A stretch of 64,000 bases of DNA from Gymnorhina tibicen (taxonomy: Eukaryota > Chordata > Aves > Passeriformes > Artamidae): assembly GCA_013399875.1 (NCBI GenBank), contig VXAZ01001688.1:1029670-1093669 (forward strand). The letters are read 5' to 3'. The notes beneath the pieces were generated by a model. That model searched no databases. It was not told the origin of the DNA and saw only the letters and a program-made list of their open reading frames with translations. Made by a program: the position numbers and the translations under genes. Of the stretch, positions 22,491-36,160 are shown piece after piece; within the stretch, counting starts at the first letter, position 1; every line of letters starts with the position of its first letter.

Positions 22491-25400
22491 GTGTCTCCTA
22501 CCTTCTGGCAGGAGCGTGCAGTGCCTGTTGTCCCTTTAACTTTTCTTTTTTGCTCCACTGCTGCTGGGATCCTGGCATGGAGCTGGGAATTGCCTCCCGA
22601 GCTGGAGGAGTCAAGGGTGCTCGTATTGGCAGGTAACGAGCTTCATTGCCTGAAGACACAAATTTCAGAGCAGTTCTTAGGTGTGGGCATTTAACTACTA
22701 ATGATTTAGGATCTTAAACAATTCTAAAATATTCTTTTTAACAAAATCTTTGCCGTTAACCTTTAACTGCTTCCAGTTCACAGAATGCTTTACAGGAAAG
22801 GGCAGGAAATCAATAGCTCTAAAAAGCAAAGCAGCAGCCCCAGTGCATCAGTTTGTGCAGATCATACTGGTGTGCCAGCAGCAGTCACTGCCCAGGGTGA
22901 GCAGGGGCTGACACAAGAGCTGTGCCCCTGCCTGTGTCACTTTTGCATTGTTACCTGGCTCGTAAGGAAAAGGGAGGATGAAGGCTGGGTTCATCGCCAA
23001 GCCGTTATCAGGGGAACCTGGGGCAAGTTATCTTTGTCCACACAGGAATCCCCAAATCCATTAATTTCAGAGAGCTCGTTAGTGTGGGTGTGACAAGCAA
23101 GATTTTGACCTGGGTTTGGTGTTGTGCTGGTCCTGGAAATTCTTAATACTGTTGTGATTCTGCTACAAGTACTGTAAAACAGGAAGAGGCTTAAAAATAA
23201 GGTACCTGCTTCTCAACCTCAAAATGTATATCTATGCAAACAAACAAAAACCACACACACCCTGTTCAGGGAGCTTTCCTGCCTTCCTTTGTTCAGCTTT
23301 TCCATGCTTTTGTCTTAGATGTTAGAAGGTTGGACACAAGGTCACTCACAAGCCATTTCATGTGGATACAGCAAGTCAGTTCAGGTCTTCTCCCCCTCCC
23401 CTCAATTCATCTGAAATCTCTGTGGTAATGGGGCTGAAAACACAGTCCTGTGGTACAAAATAAAAATGCTGCTGTTCCACAGGAAAGGGTGTCCCAGATG
23501 GCTATCTGTGCAACTCAAAATGGGATCTTTGGATGTCACATACCACTTAAGCAGTAGATTACTACAAGTTTGCACCCTTCTAAGCAGAATCTGGGAAGGG
23601 GTTAGAAATACTTCTGTCATCAATAATTACAGGAACTTCTGCTCAGCCTTTGCTGCTCCCTGAGGCCTGGGACATGCTCCTTCTGGACCACAAGGAAGGG
23701 CAGCTCAGGGAGGATATTACTCACAGGTGTCACAAACCCCAAGCATGTGTCACTTGCCGATAGCAATTACTGTGGTGACAGGGCTCTGCCCAAATGTTGC
23801 CATGGATATGGGCTGTGATCTCCAGTGAGTTGTTCTGCCCGGCTTCTGGAACTGACTCCTCTGTGTCTTAAACAATTACTGAAATCTATATGCTCACTTT
23901 TCCTGTGTGTAAAAATGGGCTGACTCCCCTCACTAGTGTGTTTGGAGAACAAATTAATAATGTCAGGCACTCAAGAGGAAAAGTTTTTCAATGTACATTT
24001 GCTCTGCAAAACTGCTCAATATTGTTATTATTTATTATTCAATGGACTCATCACTCTCGGCTCCCTTCTGCCAGAAGCTGCTTTCAAAGATGGATAAGTT
24101 GCACAAAAATTATTTTCCCTCAGTTTTCTTTGTGAGAAGGTTTTAAATGCGGCATGGGGAGGGGTGGTTTTGTGAGGGAGGGCAAAGGAAGACAAGATGC
24201 TGTGATTAAATGAGTTTGAAAAGGTGCAACCAAGGAAGAATAACTTTGACCTAAAATTCTGACTGCTGTATTACCAAATTTTTACTCGGGTAACAGACAC
24301 AAATACATGAGTATAAACAATCCTTTTACTACCTGCAGATATGTTTATAACACTTTGGTTTTCTCTTGGTGCTGTCTCTCCCTCCTCACTGGTGCAGCAG
24401 AAGTGAAGGCAGGGATAGATGTGAATAGCCCTAATTACTGTTTGTGAATTCTGTGTTTGATGTAGCTCAGAGATACCAGCACTGCTTCTGTCTCACTCCC
24501 CACTCCCAGAGACTTTCCATCTGGTGCAGCTCGTGCTGTACGCTCCTTCAGGTTCATGTGAAACCTCCTGTGAAAGCAGAGTCATTGATTTTTGTAGGTT
24601 TAGTGCCAGAGCAATTTTAGGTGGCACAAGGCTGATTTCCTTGACTTTCGCTTTCCTGCTCTTGATACTTCTGTGTCAAACTCAACACCTTTCCCAACAC
24701 TATCCTCCTCCTCATTATAACAAAGTACTCAGCACCTCCTCCTCCTCACTAGCGCTGTCAGCAGGAGCCGGGGAAGGGTGCTACAGGCGACTGTGTTTGT
24801 TTTGACAGTGCCAACTTTCAAAAGAATCTGCTGAGTTAGTGGGAGGTCTCTGTGTGTTTGTGTTTCTAAACATAATTGTTTAATTTGGGGATATTTCCCT
24901 GCTGTGCATCTCTCGGGCAATGGGAGTGGGGAAGGTGCAGCCTGGACTTCGGGTCCTGCTGCAGAGAGCTGTTGTGGTGAGGAGTTTGATGTACTGCAGC
25001 TCCCTCTCGTCTGGGAGACAGCTCGTGACGTGGAGGAACTTTTCCAGGTCTTCCCATTAGTCGGTGATAATGGAGTAAGTCGTGGGGAGATTTTTTTCCT
25101 GTGTTATTGCAAAAAGTCTGCTGAAGGCTCCATTCTGATGTTACTTACGTAGGTGACAAACGTCCTGGTAATGTGCGTGGCCAAACCAGTGGGATCAGGA
25201 TCAGACCCCAGAGCAGGGAGCCAGCCGCAAACACACCGAAAGTGCTTCTGCCTGAGCTGAAGGATGTCGGTACAGACAGATTCTCACATTTTGTCTTTCA
25301 AGTGTCAGTGACAGAAGGTGCCATAATTTATGACGTGGCACTGGAATCCCTGATTAATTGTCTTGCACTGCTGATGTGCAGCAGATGACGTGCAAAGTGT

Positions 25401-27324
25401 TTTTCCCAAGCATTTTATGAAATGCAGCAGGCAGGGAGCAGGCTCTGAGGCTGCAGTTCCGAGGCTGGGGCTGCCTGCTCACAGAAAGCGTGTTAAATCA
25501 TCGCTTTAGTCCTCTCTCATCCCACTTAGGGGGCTTATCCCTCTCCTCTGGCTGCACAGGGAGATCAGAGTCCAAGCCCTGCTCCTCGGAATGGTGTCAG
25601 TTCCGTGCACAGAGCAAAAGCCTTCAGCACAATCTCTGTGGCACAGAGACCATTTACATTGAACAAGCGAGGCTGTTTAGGCAGGTGCCAACCTGAAAGC
25701 TCCTTATTTCTGAGCTCCTTCAGGACTCAGACCTTGCAGGATACCAAATATAAATGGATAAATGGCTTTTGCATGTGTAAGTCCAGTGCCCCCTTCACAC
25801 AGGTGATAGAAGCAGTTGGAAAAAATGGAGACTCTGCCCAAAGTCTTTTGAAATGAAATCCAGTGTTTTAATCAGTGACTTTCCTGCATTTCTCTGCATA
25901 CCATTGTTTCTTTTTATTTTGTAGCGTGCCTGCTCAATTCATGAGACATTTTTGTTTCATTTCCAAAATGTGGGATAGGCAGGGAACTCAGCTTTGGAGC
26001 TATAAGCCTTTTTCCTTCCCCACCTAAAAAAAATCCCACCTGCTCTCTCTTTATACATTACCACCCTGCCTACAGCTGAGATAGGGATGTAGGGAGACAG
26101 AGAGTGTATCTGGGAGTGTGTTGCTCATGCTTATATTCCAAATGAACATGACATTATCTTTGAACTTAAAACCACTTCTTTGAATAACTCCCATTTTTTA
26201 CACCACAGCAGCGCGCCACAGCTTATAACAAAAATACATCTGCAGAGGGAACTGGAGCTGAGCCTGCGGGGACTGGAGCCGCCTGTTTATCAGTTTGTGC
26301 ATACAGGGATGAACCCTGCACTGGGCCTGCCCAAAAATAAAACACCGGCATTTGCTGCTCTGGGAATTGTGGGCAGCTCCGTGTGCGAGGGGATTAAGGA
26401 AGGCAGGACTTCCAAAGGGAAGGGCTGCAGCTCCAAACTTTGCGGTGCAAAGGGGTGTGAGGTGAGGGGCTCCCCGTGCCTTCCTCTGGAAGTTCCGTGG
26501 TGATTGAGCCTGTCCGGGTTCTGAGCCGGGGCTGTTCTCCCTCCTGCCGTCTCCGCTCCTGAGCATCTGACAGTCTGTGGTGTGATGATCTGTGTGAGCT
26601 CCTTGGAGACAGCCATCCATGTGGAGCCACAGGACATCCATCTTTTGCTCTCCTTTTGTGCACTGGAAGGATATTATTTTGAAAGTCACACTCTACAACA
26701 GGCATTGCAGAGGGTGACTCTCAGCTCCTCTGCAAACAGAGCAGAGCTTTGCACCTGATTTAATATAAAACAAGGTTATTTCTTTAATTAAATTATTTAA
26801 TCCCATTTTTCTGAGGGAAAAGTCTGTTTTATGAGTTTAGTAACAAGGAGGCAAAAATTCTGAGGTTTTGTTTTTCTCAGTCTTGAATTTCTTCACTCTC
26901 CTTGTATTGCTCCTTTTTCTCCTGTGTTTATATTTATGAGGAAAGGGGATGGCGTTTATTTGTCTCTATAAGGCTTTGGGTATGGGATGTAGACTTATTT
27001 ATAAAGTATTCTGTGCACTGCTAGCTGTAAGAATGAAGTGTAAGCCCCAAATATCTCTGTATTAATTATTTTGGTATTAGTGAAGCATCTAATTTTTACA
27101 GCTGGAGATGGCTTCTCCTTTTTAGTATCAGTCCTTCCCATTTCACAAGGTGAGCTGTGTTCCTGCTCTCCGAGGAAAATGGCCTGGAGTTCACAAACCA
27201 GAGTTGAATGGCAAAAAAAAAAAATTTAAAAGGGACAGAGAAATTAGGAAGAATGGCGAAATGAGCCAGGCATATGCACTGCATTTTCCTTTCAGCATGA
27301 GTCACACTGTGGTCCTCCTTTCCA
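22491..27324. other. Non-coding stretch, no gene seen
   Basis: There is no supported gene. CCT-trinucleotide runs occur near 24707 and 24738 in a pyrimidine-rich patch. The part 26190-26600 is GC-richer and holds overlapping minus-strand open frames, the longest about 163 codons, that lack domains and initiator context. No repeat family was recognised. Confidence 0.55.
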
Positions 27325-27430
27325 GAGGAGCTGACTGAGGCAGAAAGAAGTAACTGGGATCCCATAATAAGCTGGAAGTTGAACAGGAATCCAATTAGTC
27401 CTTTGTTTTAACATTAAACTGTGTTGCCTT
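27325..27430 (-). mobile_element. Possible MIR-like SINE relic
   Basis: The plus strand reads GAGGAGCTGACTGAGGCA, then AAGAAGTAACTGGGATCCC, then AATAAGCTGGAAGTTGAAC, and ends ATTAAACTGTGTTGCC. The order matches the reverse complement of the MIR consensus as I remember it: GAGGAAACTGAGGCA, AGAGGTTAAGTGACTTG, AGTAAGTGGCAGAG, GATTCGAACC and CACTACACTATACTGCC. Divergence is high, as expected for such an old family. Similar relics are known at low copy in bird genomes. A profile search is needed. Confidence 0.45.
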
Positions 27431-30400
27431 GACCCCGGCCCCCAGGTAGTGTTCCCGTCCGTGGCTATTGTCAGGCAGTTGTATGAATGTGTTACCAAAT
27501 TAAATAATGTGGCATTGTGCTGGATGACTAGCACTTACACACTAAATTATCACAGCTCTCCCTGACCTTGGCAGCATCATAGGGTTCATATTTTCAGAAA
27601 GATGAATTGTTCTCAGAACGATTTCTTCAATGTTTTAAACACACACACTTTTCTTTAAGCTTACGGACGCACGGTTTTTACCTGCTTGTGCTGCTCTGAT
27701 TTTAAAAACACCAGTCCCAAATACAACGCCAACTGAAGTCAATAAAAGGGCTCTTGCTGACTTCTGCTTTGGTACTTTATACTCAAATTAAACTCTAGGA
27801 TTGGAGCCTAAAATGGGAGAAAAAGATGAAGCGTACAACTTCACGGAGTTCAAAAGAAAATCTTTTAGTTGTGTTTTCAAATCTTGGCCGCTCTTTTCTT
27901 TGGGTCTAAGAGCAGCAGGGCAGGACACAGTGATTCTCTTTCAAGGCTCGTCATCCCCTGGCTAACTTGCACTGTTTGTGTAATCTTCTCCAGGTTTGCT
28001 CACAGTTGGTAGTTCAGATCAGGAATAAAGGACATGTTCGTATATTTTTTAATGTGACTTTTAAGGCCACATTGCACTTTGGGGCAGTTACGGCTCAGCT
28101 CTGCTGTGGAATGTACAAAATGGTTTTATTTTAGTCTGTTCTGATGAATTACGTTGTCCCCACTCAAAGTTGCTTTGTGCTACACCTCTGTCATGTTCTG
28201 AGAGAAAATCGACTCCTTTAAACAAGTTATTAATTTAACGTTAAAAACAAAGGAAAGGAGTGGAAAATACATGCTTGCAACCTTTTCTTGGAGATAGTTT
28301 CCCAGTGCAGTGTAACATAAACAGATTAACTGCAGTGTTTATTCAGTGTGAAAAAGCAGTTCCAAGAGCCCCAGGTGCTTGCCAAGTCCATAATTGTACC
28401 TCCTTAAATACTTTCATTACTTGGAACGACAATAAGAGAAGCAGAGACACATGCTTTCTATTTTCTTGTCAACAAAACACCTCCAACAAATTAAACTCTA
28501 TTTTGTCTAGAGATTTTCAGCAATATTGTTTTCCCCTCCTATCTTGAAGAGGAAGGGGGATCCAGGGACCCTTGCGGGTGCTGCTCCCCTCATGGCCTCC
28601 CCAGTGCCACCCAGGGGCTCCTGGGCTGCAGGGTCTTCACAAGGACCCTTCTGCCACAGGGACCAGGGCATGCTACGAAATTTCTGCCAGTAGCTGCAGT
28701 ATTGAACCTAGAACCTTGTGCTTGTCAGGACCATGATTTCTTCTGGAGTTGGGTAGGTTTTATCATGATAGTTTTCTGGAATAGTTTTCTCCCGTGGCTG
28801 ATGACTTCACAGCTTTTTAAAATACAGATTCTTTGGGCAATCTGGCTGTTTGGCCTGTAAGTGATACGGGGCCATTCAGTGCCCACATGCGTTTGCCGAT
28901 GAGCCTTGGTGTAATCTCATTCTCCTATCCTATCCCAGGCCTTGCTGTTCAAAGGATATGGGCAGGAGTTCTGCTTTGAGGGCTTTATGTTTTAAGGAAT
29001 GCCTCGGTCAAACAAAACCGTGCTGTTTCTGAGCTTCTCCCTCCTGAATGCCAACCATATGTAGGCAAACCCAGCTCTTCGGGGAAAGGAGTGTGGAGGG
29101 TGAGATTTCTGCTTCATACCAGCCAAAAAAAAAAAGAAACCAACAAAAAAATGTCAAGTTCTGCTTCCGAAATTGCATCTGAACACAAGTGTAACAAGAA
29201 TTGCTCATCTCACAGTGAGAACACGCCAGTGCACTTACCCCAAATTTGGTCTTGAGAAAAGCAGCCTGAATATTTTATTTATTCCTCTCATATCCCTTTA
29301 TGTCTCAAGCCTTGATTACATATCTAAAAAGAAATTCCCTCATCTTTTTTAAGGGGGTAGTGATGTGCCTTTTCTCTCTCCAACTGAAGTTCCACATTGC
29401 ACTAACCTGAGGTAATGAAAGCGTCGCTTTCCCGGTGCTCAGTGGTAGGTGAAGGGATGTATCCATCCCACGGACCTGGGGACATTCAACGGTATCATTA
29501 CAAGATGCTGAACGATGAGTGCCTGAAGTCTTAAAATCTCCTTTCTCACTGGAGGGGGGAAGCTTTTCTCATGGTGCAGAAGTAGGACGGCCAAGACAGC
29601 GAGATTCCCAGAGCCTGTTTGGAAGGAGACATCTCCCTTCCCCGGCACCCACGAAGCCTGGCAGTGACCTGGGAATACAAAGTGTGACAAGACACTTGCT
29701 GATTTTATTTCCTCGAATCCAACAGCCCTTTTTAAAGGCAGAAGAATGTCTGCATTTCCACCTCACTTTAATAGTTTGCCTGTAGATCCCATCCCTTCCT
29801 ATCACAAAGAAATCATTGTGTCCTGCTGTGTAATTAATACGCATGTACAGTGTGGCAAACCTTTTCCTGTAGACTGCTTATTTTGCCTGTAAATTACAGG
29901 AAATCCTATACAATACACCTGGGAGCCCTGCAGCTTGAAATTAGAATACAAACCATCCCCACCTCCTCTTGCTTGGCCAGCTTACCAGTCAAATTTCAAA
30001 ACTCTTTTCTGTGTTTGGATGTGTAATAAATTCTGACAGTGATGGACTCGCTCACTTCTATTCATCTTAAAATTAATATGGGTTTTAATTCTGAAACAAA
30101 ACCAGTTTATGGCTCACAATTACTACAAAGGGATGAAACTGCACAGAGGTTTCCAGTTGTGGATTTTGTTCTGTCACACACGCAACATACAAATTTGTAA
30201 CAAAACCCCCACGGTTTAAGGTATATTGGCAGTAAAATCGATGGCCAAGCCTTAGTTCTGTGTGATGTCACATCTATATGAGCCCTGAGATCGCATTAAA
30301 ACAGCAACAGCTGGTACCTGTTGGAGACACAGAGACTGTTTGAAGGGAGGGCTCTGTATTTTCCCTTTCTCTGTGAATCCCAGTGACAGAAAAGCTCCCC

Positions 30401-30590
30401 AGAAAATGGTAACGCCGACTGCCAGAGCATAAAGACCACCAGTCCTCATTAGCTTGGTGCAGGCTAATTACACTGCATTACCTTCATTGCTTGTCCTTTT
30501 GGTGTGTGTGGATGCAGAAAATAGTGCGGCCTCTGGATGGTTTGTGCCCTCCGTGCTGGAACATGCACAGTTTTATCTCTTGCTGTCCAG
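27431..30590. other. Non-coding stretch, no gene seen
   Basis: AT-rich (27450-28550 and 29700-30250) with a GC-rich patch at 28555-28670. A small A-rich tract lies near 29127. Open frames are at most 95 codons and show nothing known. Nothing else was recognised. Confidence 0.55.
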
Positions 30591-30708
30591 TGGCTGCTCC
30601 AGTTCAGGAAGGGCACGGGAGTGTAGGGAAAAGATGGCTCGTAGCTCTGCACTGTGGTGGAAGCTGCTTCCCCGGGGCACTCTGCCAGACATCATCCCAT
30701 CCCGACAG
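30591..30708 (+). other. Possible exon (splice-site pair only)
   Basis: A pyrimidine tract, TTTTATCTCTTGCTGTCCAG, ends at 30590 as a good 3' splice-site match, and ACAG/GTGAGAG at 30708/30709 is a good 5' splice-site match. The 118-base interval between them has two open plus-strand frames but gives no recognisable protein, and its length is not a multiple of three. Such pairs occur by chance many times in 64 kb, so this is only a candidate for an exon of a noncoding or unrecognised transcript. Confidence 0.12.
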
Positions 30709-33700
30709 GTGAGAGAGGCAGTTCAGCCTCTTTGGAGCTCTTGCCTGGCTCTGCCTCCTTCCCTCTTAAACTGAGAATGGCAATTGCATCTGTTTATTAG
30801 CAGGCATCAGAGACCAGCAAATTCTCAGCTCTAAGAAGATCTGTTCAAAACAGAAGCAGGCCAAATCCTGCTCTTGGTTTCAGCAGGGTAAATCTACTCA
30901 AAATCAGGGCTCACACCGAACAGCTGCCTTGAAGTTTGACAGCAGAGTTCAAAAACCATGTTCTCCTGAAAGTGCAATAAGAGGAGGTTTGGATGCAGCT
31001 TCCCTGGGGGAGCGATCCTGGCAGGAATTCCTTCTAGGTGTCACTGGTTGAGGAAGCAGGGAGTAGATGAAAAATTAAGTCTCGCTGGGTGAACCTAACT
31101 CTGCATTTTTTACTGTTTTATTCCTAACTTCCCTCCATCAAAGGTACTCTCCTGGCCCTGGGCACTTTAGCAAGGTGTTACTCACAGGATTTGAATAGGA
31201 GTGTGTAAACACACAGAAAATGGGCTGAGCAGGAAAATCTGCTCAGGCCTAGACTTCAGCAATGTCTTGGAAAATCAGGACCACCAAATGCATTTGCTTT
31301 GTAAGGTTTCTGATGCACTGGTGTCATTGGAAGCTGTTACTTCAAAGCCATGATGTCACTGTGAAGAAATATGATGTCAGGGCTGTAAAAGAAGGAGATA
31401 AAAACTTGCTAAAACTCCTGTTCACATTTGGAAGTTTCCATTTTCCATTGAACAGAAAATACTCTGTTCTCTTTCCTGCGACCTTCACCTTCTTTATAAG
31501 TACCCCTGCCAAGAGCGCTAAGGGTACACAGGAACCACCATTCCCCTTCTCCCAGTGGGAATATAGCTACCTTTTATTACTAGAACTAGTTCTTTCTTTA
31601 ATGGTTTTGCAGTAAAAGTTAAAAAAAGAGTGTGAGAGAGAAGAAGAAAGTGGCCTTTTTAACTACTACAAGAGGTATTAAATAGTCAGCCAACCTCTGG
31701 AATCACTTCTCATTTTCCATGAAGCTGGGTAAGGAGTGTTACGGAGTTTTTTTTGGGTAAAGTTTATTGGAACTTCACAGTAGGACTACAAAAATGTGGA
31801 TACTCTGATTGTTTTTGTTTAATAAGACTCAAGACTCCTGGCTCTACCTCACTTTAAAGTCTTATTGCCCCTTAAATTTTCTCCAGGGTTTGAGTCTATG
31901 GTTTGAAACAGTCATTCACATGAAGATCATTTTGCCTTAAGCTGCAGGGTGCTTGTGCAGGGTTTTCTGGTGATACCTCAGGTGACTGATATGCCCTCTT
32001 CATAGATCACTTGTCCAAAAACCTGGGAAATCAAAAGAAAGTTTGCATCCCACCAACCGTTGTAGATCTGGACCGTGACTGTGTCTCTGCAGGTTTGATT
32101 TGGGTGGGGAGGTGCAAAAGGGTAAATTGTGGTTTGGCTTTCAACTGCTTCCTCCTCTCCTGGTAATGATGTAGTCACTAGCTCTGAATTTTTGGCCTCT
32201 TTCCATCCTTTAACATGACAATGGCTCTCAGCTCTCACCAGGAGTGAGCAAAGCAATTAGGAACAGATGAAATGACTCAAGCTCCCATTAGGCTTAAACA
32301 CCCAGCCTGTTCTTAGGAGTTTGAGCTTGTGGAAACTCAATCTTTTCCTTTCTTTCCTGTCCATGGTTTTTTTCCTTTCTGTCTACTCTCTCCTAGGAGG
32401 TTCTGCCACTGGACCAGGGATATTTAAACCAGTAAGAAACAGGTACTGCAGACAAGCTATATTTTGTGTGTCTGAGAGTCCCAAATAAATACTGGTATCT
32501 TCTGAGCTCATCTGAACTAAATTCAAACCCTTTTGGTCTAATCCTTTGCTAATTATGGTTCCTTGCTAACGCAGAAAATGGGCGAATGTTTATTTGTTGG
32601 TTATTCTGTCCTTGCTTGCTGTGGAACAGTTTTCTTTGGGCAGCCCTTCCAACCCTCTTGGATTTTGTCAGTGGTGATGGCTGACTTCTGCTCCTATGGT
32701 GTCGTTCTTCCCAACTAGGTATTCCTCCATAGTTCTACTCTCCAAACCTGTCTCACATTACTGGTGAGGACGTGTCCTTGTTACCCTGCCCAAAACTTTG
32801 CTGGGTGTTGAATCCAGTCCTGATTTAGAGCTGCCGCTGGAAAGGGAACAGTCTGGGTTGTGTTGTCCGAGGAATTGGATAATTGAGAAATTATCAATTA
32901 ATGACAAAAAAACATGAGACAAAGCATTTGTTTAAGCATTTGGCAAACCTTGTTCTCACACAGGTTTTTGGGGCAGTATTTTAGTCAGAGACTCTTTGAT
33001 GCTGGCTGTCAGATTAAAAGGACAAGTAAAACAAATATTTTTTTCTATGTGTTACTGGTTAGATTATCATGTTCAAAGTAATCCTTTTATCATCTGGCTG
33101 TTTTTCTAACCAGCCTGGAATTGCCAGAGGCTCAGCAAACTTGGTAGTTCTTGTGGTAGGTGAAAGAATCACGATAGGAGTGGATATTCCCAACCCCGCA
33201 CAACTCTAATTAAGAGTAATTCTCAGTAATGGACTTTGGCTGCAGGCTAGATAAATACTGCTCCTGAATATTTTTCTTAAATCATGCAGGATTGTGTTAA
33301 TTGAAACTCACACATCATCTAGATTGAGCCCAGCTCCATGTTCTCCAATTTCTGCGTGTGTTGCTGAAGTGCATCTGCTACCAGCAGTGTAATTAAAGGC
33401 ATGGCTGTGTCACCTTTCAAATGTTTTTTACAGGGGTCAGCCTGGCCCCAAAACGCTGTCTTGGAGCTGGAACATGGTGTGCGGAGTCGCTGCAAAAATA
33501 AGATTTTGGTTTTACCACCTATCTCGAGTCCCTTTGGAGGTGTCTCTGTAACTGCTTCAGGGTTACAGGCAGAGGAGGGGAAGGGCAGGGGTTAATATTA
33601 ATATTGCTGTGCAGATTTCAGAGGGCTGAATTTGTAGGCCCTCGGATTTTCCTCAGGCAAGCTTCTTTTTGGGGGTTATTTCTCAAGAAAGGGGAAGAGG

Positions 33701-36084
33701 TAGAATGACTGAAACCTGGTTTTGACTGAGAGACTTTGAGCTCAGAGGAGAAGGACATGGCAGAGCTCTGTTGGGACCTCTAAAGCTGCTGTTTGTCTTT
33801 CCTTCCTCTCTGGGGTGGATTCTAACGTCACTGTGCTGCTGCTGAGCATCCATGAAGGACCCCTACCGAATCCTCAACTGTTCCCGGAGTGCAGGGAAAC
33901 AGGGAAGCACAGGGATGGTGCTGGAGGAGGCCACGAAGGAAAGGCAGCAACATCAACCTCTGCTTTGCAAAGTTCCCTGAGTGCACGCGAACAGAAGTGG
34001 TGGTTTGAGGGAACAAAATGGCAAAATGGAAGGGAAGAATGACTTGTTTTGCCAAGCGGGAGAGGACAAATCCACCAGGAAATCAGCAACGTTCTCAGCT
34101 TTCTGGTGGTCGTTGCCAATTGCGGAGGGAGAAAAAAAAAGCAAAAAGAAAGAAAGGATCTTAAGCGTGCTTAGCACAGGATTTGTGTGTAAAAAAGAGA
34201 TTAGGGTCAGGTTTTCAAAGGCGTAGGAAATGCTTTCCCTGCCTCACTTTTGTGCTCACAGCACAGGGAAGGTTGGCCACACTGGGACAGCACTGTCTAC
34301 CATCTTAGTGTCCATAAAAATTATGGACAAATTCTCCTTAAACCATAACTACAAAAACTTCCTTGTTTTAGTCAGACATTGACTGGTATTTGATCAGAAG
34401 GTGGGCCGATTTTTTTATTATTATTATTTTTAATGCAGTTTAATTATACTGAAGTTATATTGGGGGTTCAGTAACCACTGGCTTGAAAATTAACTGAATT
34501 ATGAAAGCTGAAGTGTTGCTACCACCATCAGTTAATGACAAGGTCACCACCACTGTCATATTCAAAAGAAATGTTACACTTGAATGAGGCTGAGATGGCT
34601 GCACTGTCCCATGGTTCCAGGTAGAGAAAATGAAACAAGGGCTCCTTGGGTACTGTTTTATCCCATGTTTGAATCTAATGCATTCTTTTTTCAGCTCATT
34701 TTGGTTCTGCTGTGTTCCCTCAACATATGGAGTCCCTAGACATTAAGCCGTAACATGGAAACTTTGGGGGCTGGGAATTACAGATCATGAATAGATTGAA
34801 AAGTCCCACTGAATGCTCCCTTGGGTTGTTTGTGTAAAGATTAATTTTTGTTGTTTCTGCCTTTAACAAAAATCAAGGAAGCCTACAATTATTTTTGTCT
34901 TCCAGGCTATAATAGGGATCAGACTTTAGGCATGCCCTGTACACCAGCACATGAGCACAGAGATGCATCTCAGGAACTGACTCAGAAAGGTGGTGTTAAT
35001 TGAAAAGGGGAAGTGTAAGAGATCTTGTTGGAGATACGGGGAAAATTAACTGTTAAGTTCTTGATGTTTGCACACTATTTAATTCAAAGCCCTGATTTTA
35101 TAATTTAGTGTAAATCAAACCAGGAGATAATGATATTGCACTTGACCTTGTGCTGCCGAAGTCAGGGAGAGCAGGATTAGTCCTGGCATTGTTCAGCTGG
35201 GGACAGAGTAACTGAGGGGGAATTGCTCAGAGCCTACTCTCTTGTTGAGCCTGCTCTTTGATCCTGCTGTAAGGTTGAAATACTGAGTTCATCTGGTGTG
35301 GTTGTGATGAAATGGCTTAGTGGCAAGTTCAGGAAAGGAAGAGGCTTTCTGGAACCAAAGCCACAGTCTGACCCAAAAAACCTCAGCCATAACTGGGGCG
35401 CACGCCTTGTTGGGAGCAAACTGGAGCAGTCACCCGACTGGGTGGGTGTCTGAGAGCTCCCTGAGCTGCCTCAGTGCTAAAGGAACAAGCTGCTTTCCCT
35501 GGCCACGTAAGGTACCAGCAGAGCAGTGGGAACAATCAGCTGGAGGGCCCTAAAATCTGAACTCACGGCAGCTCTTTGCAGAGCGACTGCACCTCTGTGT
35601 CATTACACTGAAAGAGGTCACTGCACCCTGCTGTTCTTCCCCATTCCCGTCACAAAGTCTGATTTCTTTGGAGCCCAATCCGTCTGACAACCTGTGTTAA
35701 ACCTCCCGGCTCCTCTCCCTGTCCAGCCCTTTTTGGGATGCCAGCATGCTGACAGATGTTACCAGAGCCACCCAAAGGGAACGCTGTGGCAGAGTCTCAC
35801 CGCAAGTTTGGAAAAGGTCTAAGAAGCTTAGTGTAGACCCTGAAGAAGGAGCTGAGAAAATCGTCAGTGAAGATGAAAACCATAGCCAGGGCTAGGGAGA
35901 GAGATGGGCAGCAGCTTTGGATGGGAGGAGAAGCGTGGGAAGGAGATGGCAGAATAATGAAAGAAAACATTGTTTAGGCACATAGACATAGGAAGAGAAT
36001 ACTGTGAATAGAAAAAAAAGTCCAAGGCTTGGAGGTAAAGTGGTTGAACTTTAGAAATGTTGCCCTTTTTTTCTCTGGTGGTGG
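30709..36084. other. Non-coding stretch, no gene seen
   Basis: Open frames are at most 117 codons (31262-31615) without motifs. A strong polypyrimidine tract at 32366-32396 ends in CTAG and resembles a 3' splice site. An (ATT)n-type run lies at about 34415-34434. No transposon or RNA gene was recognised. Confidence 0.55.
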
Positions 36085-36160
36085 ATGTTCAAGGCATTTG
36101 AACATCTAGCTGGAGGAGATCCACTGGATCTCCACAATGTCCTGCTAAAACCGTGGAGAT
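36085..36160. repeat. Three overlapping perfect 8-bp inverted repeats
   Basis: ATGTTCAA (36085-36092) pairs with TTGAACAT (36098-36105) over a 5-base loop. GGAGATCC (36115-36122) pairs with GGATCTCC (36126-36133) over 3 bases. ATCTCCAC (36128-36135) pairs with GTGGAGAT (36153-36160) over 17 bases. The second and third share bases, so they would be alternative folds. The transcript in either direction could form hairpins. Confidence 0.85.

Noticed and set aside
26198..26689. 163-residue minus-strand open frame with two other open frames over the same bases
   Set aside because: Several frames open at once in GC-richer DNA points to composition. No domain was seen.
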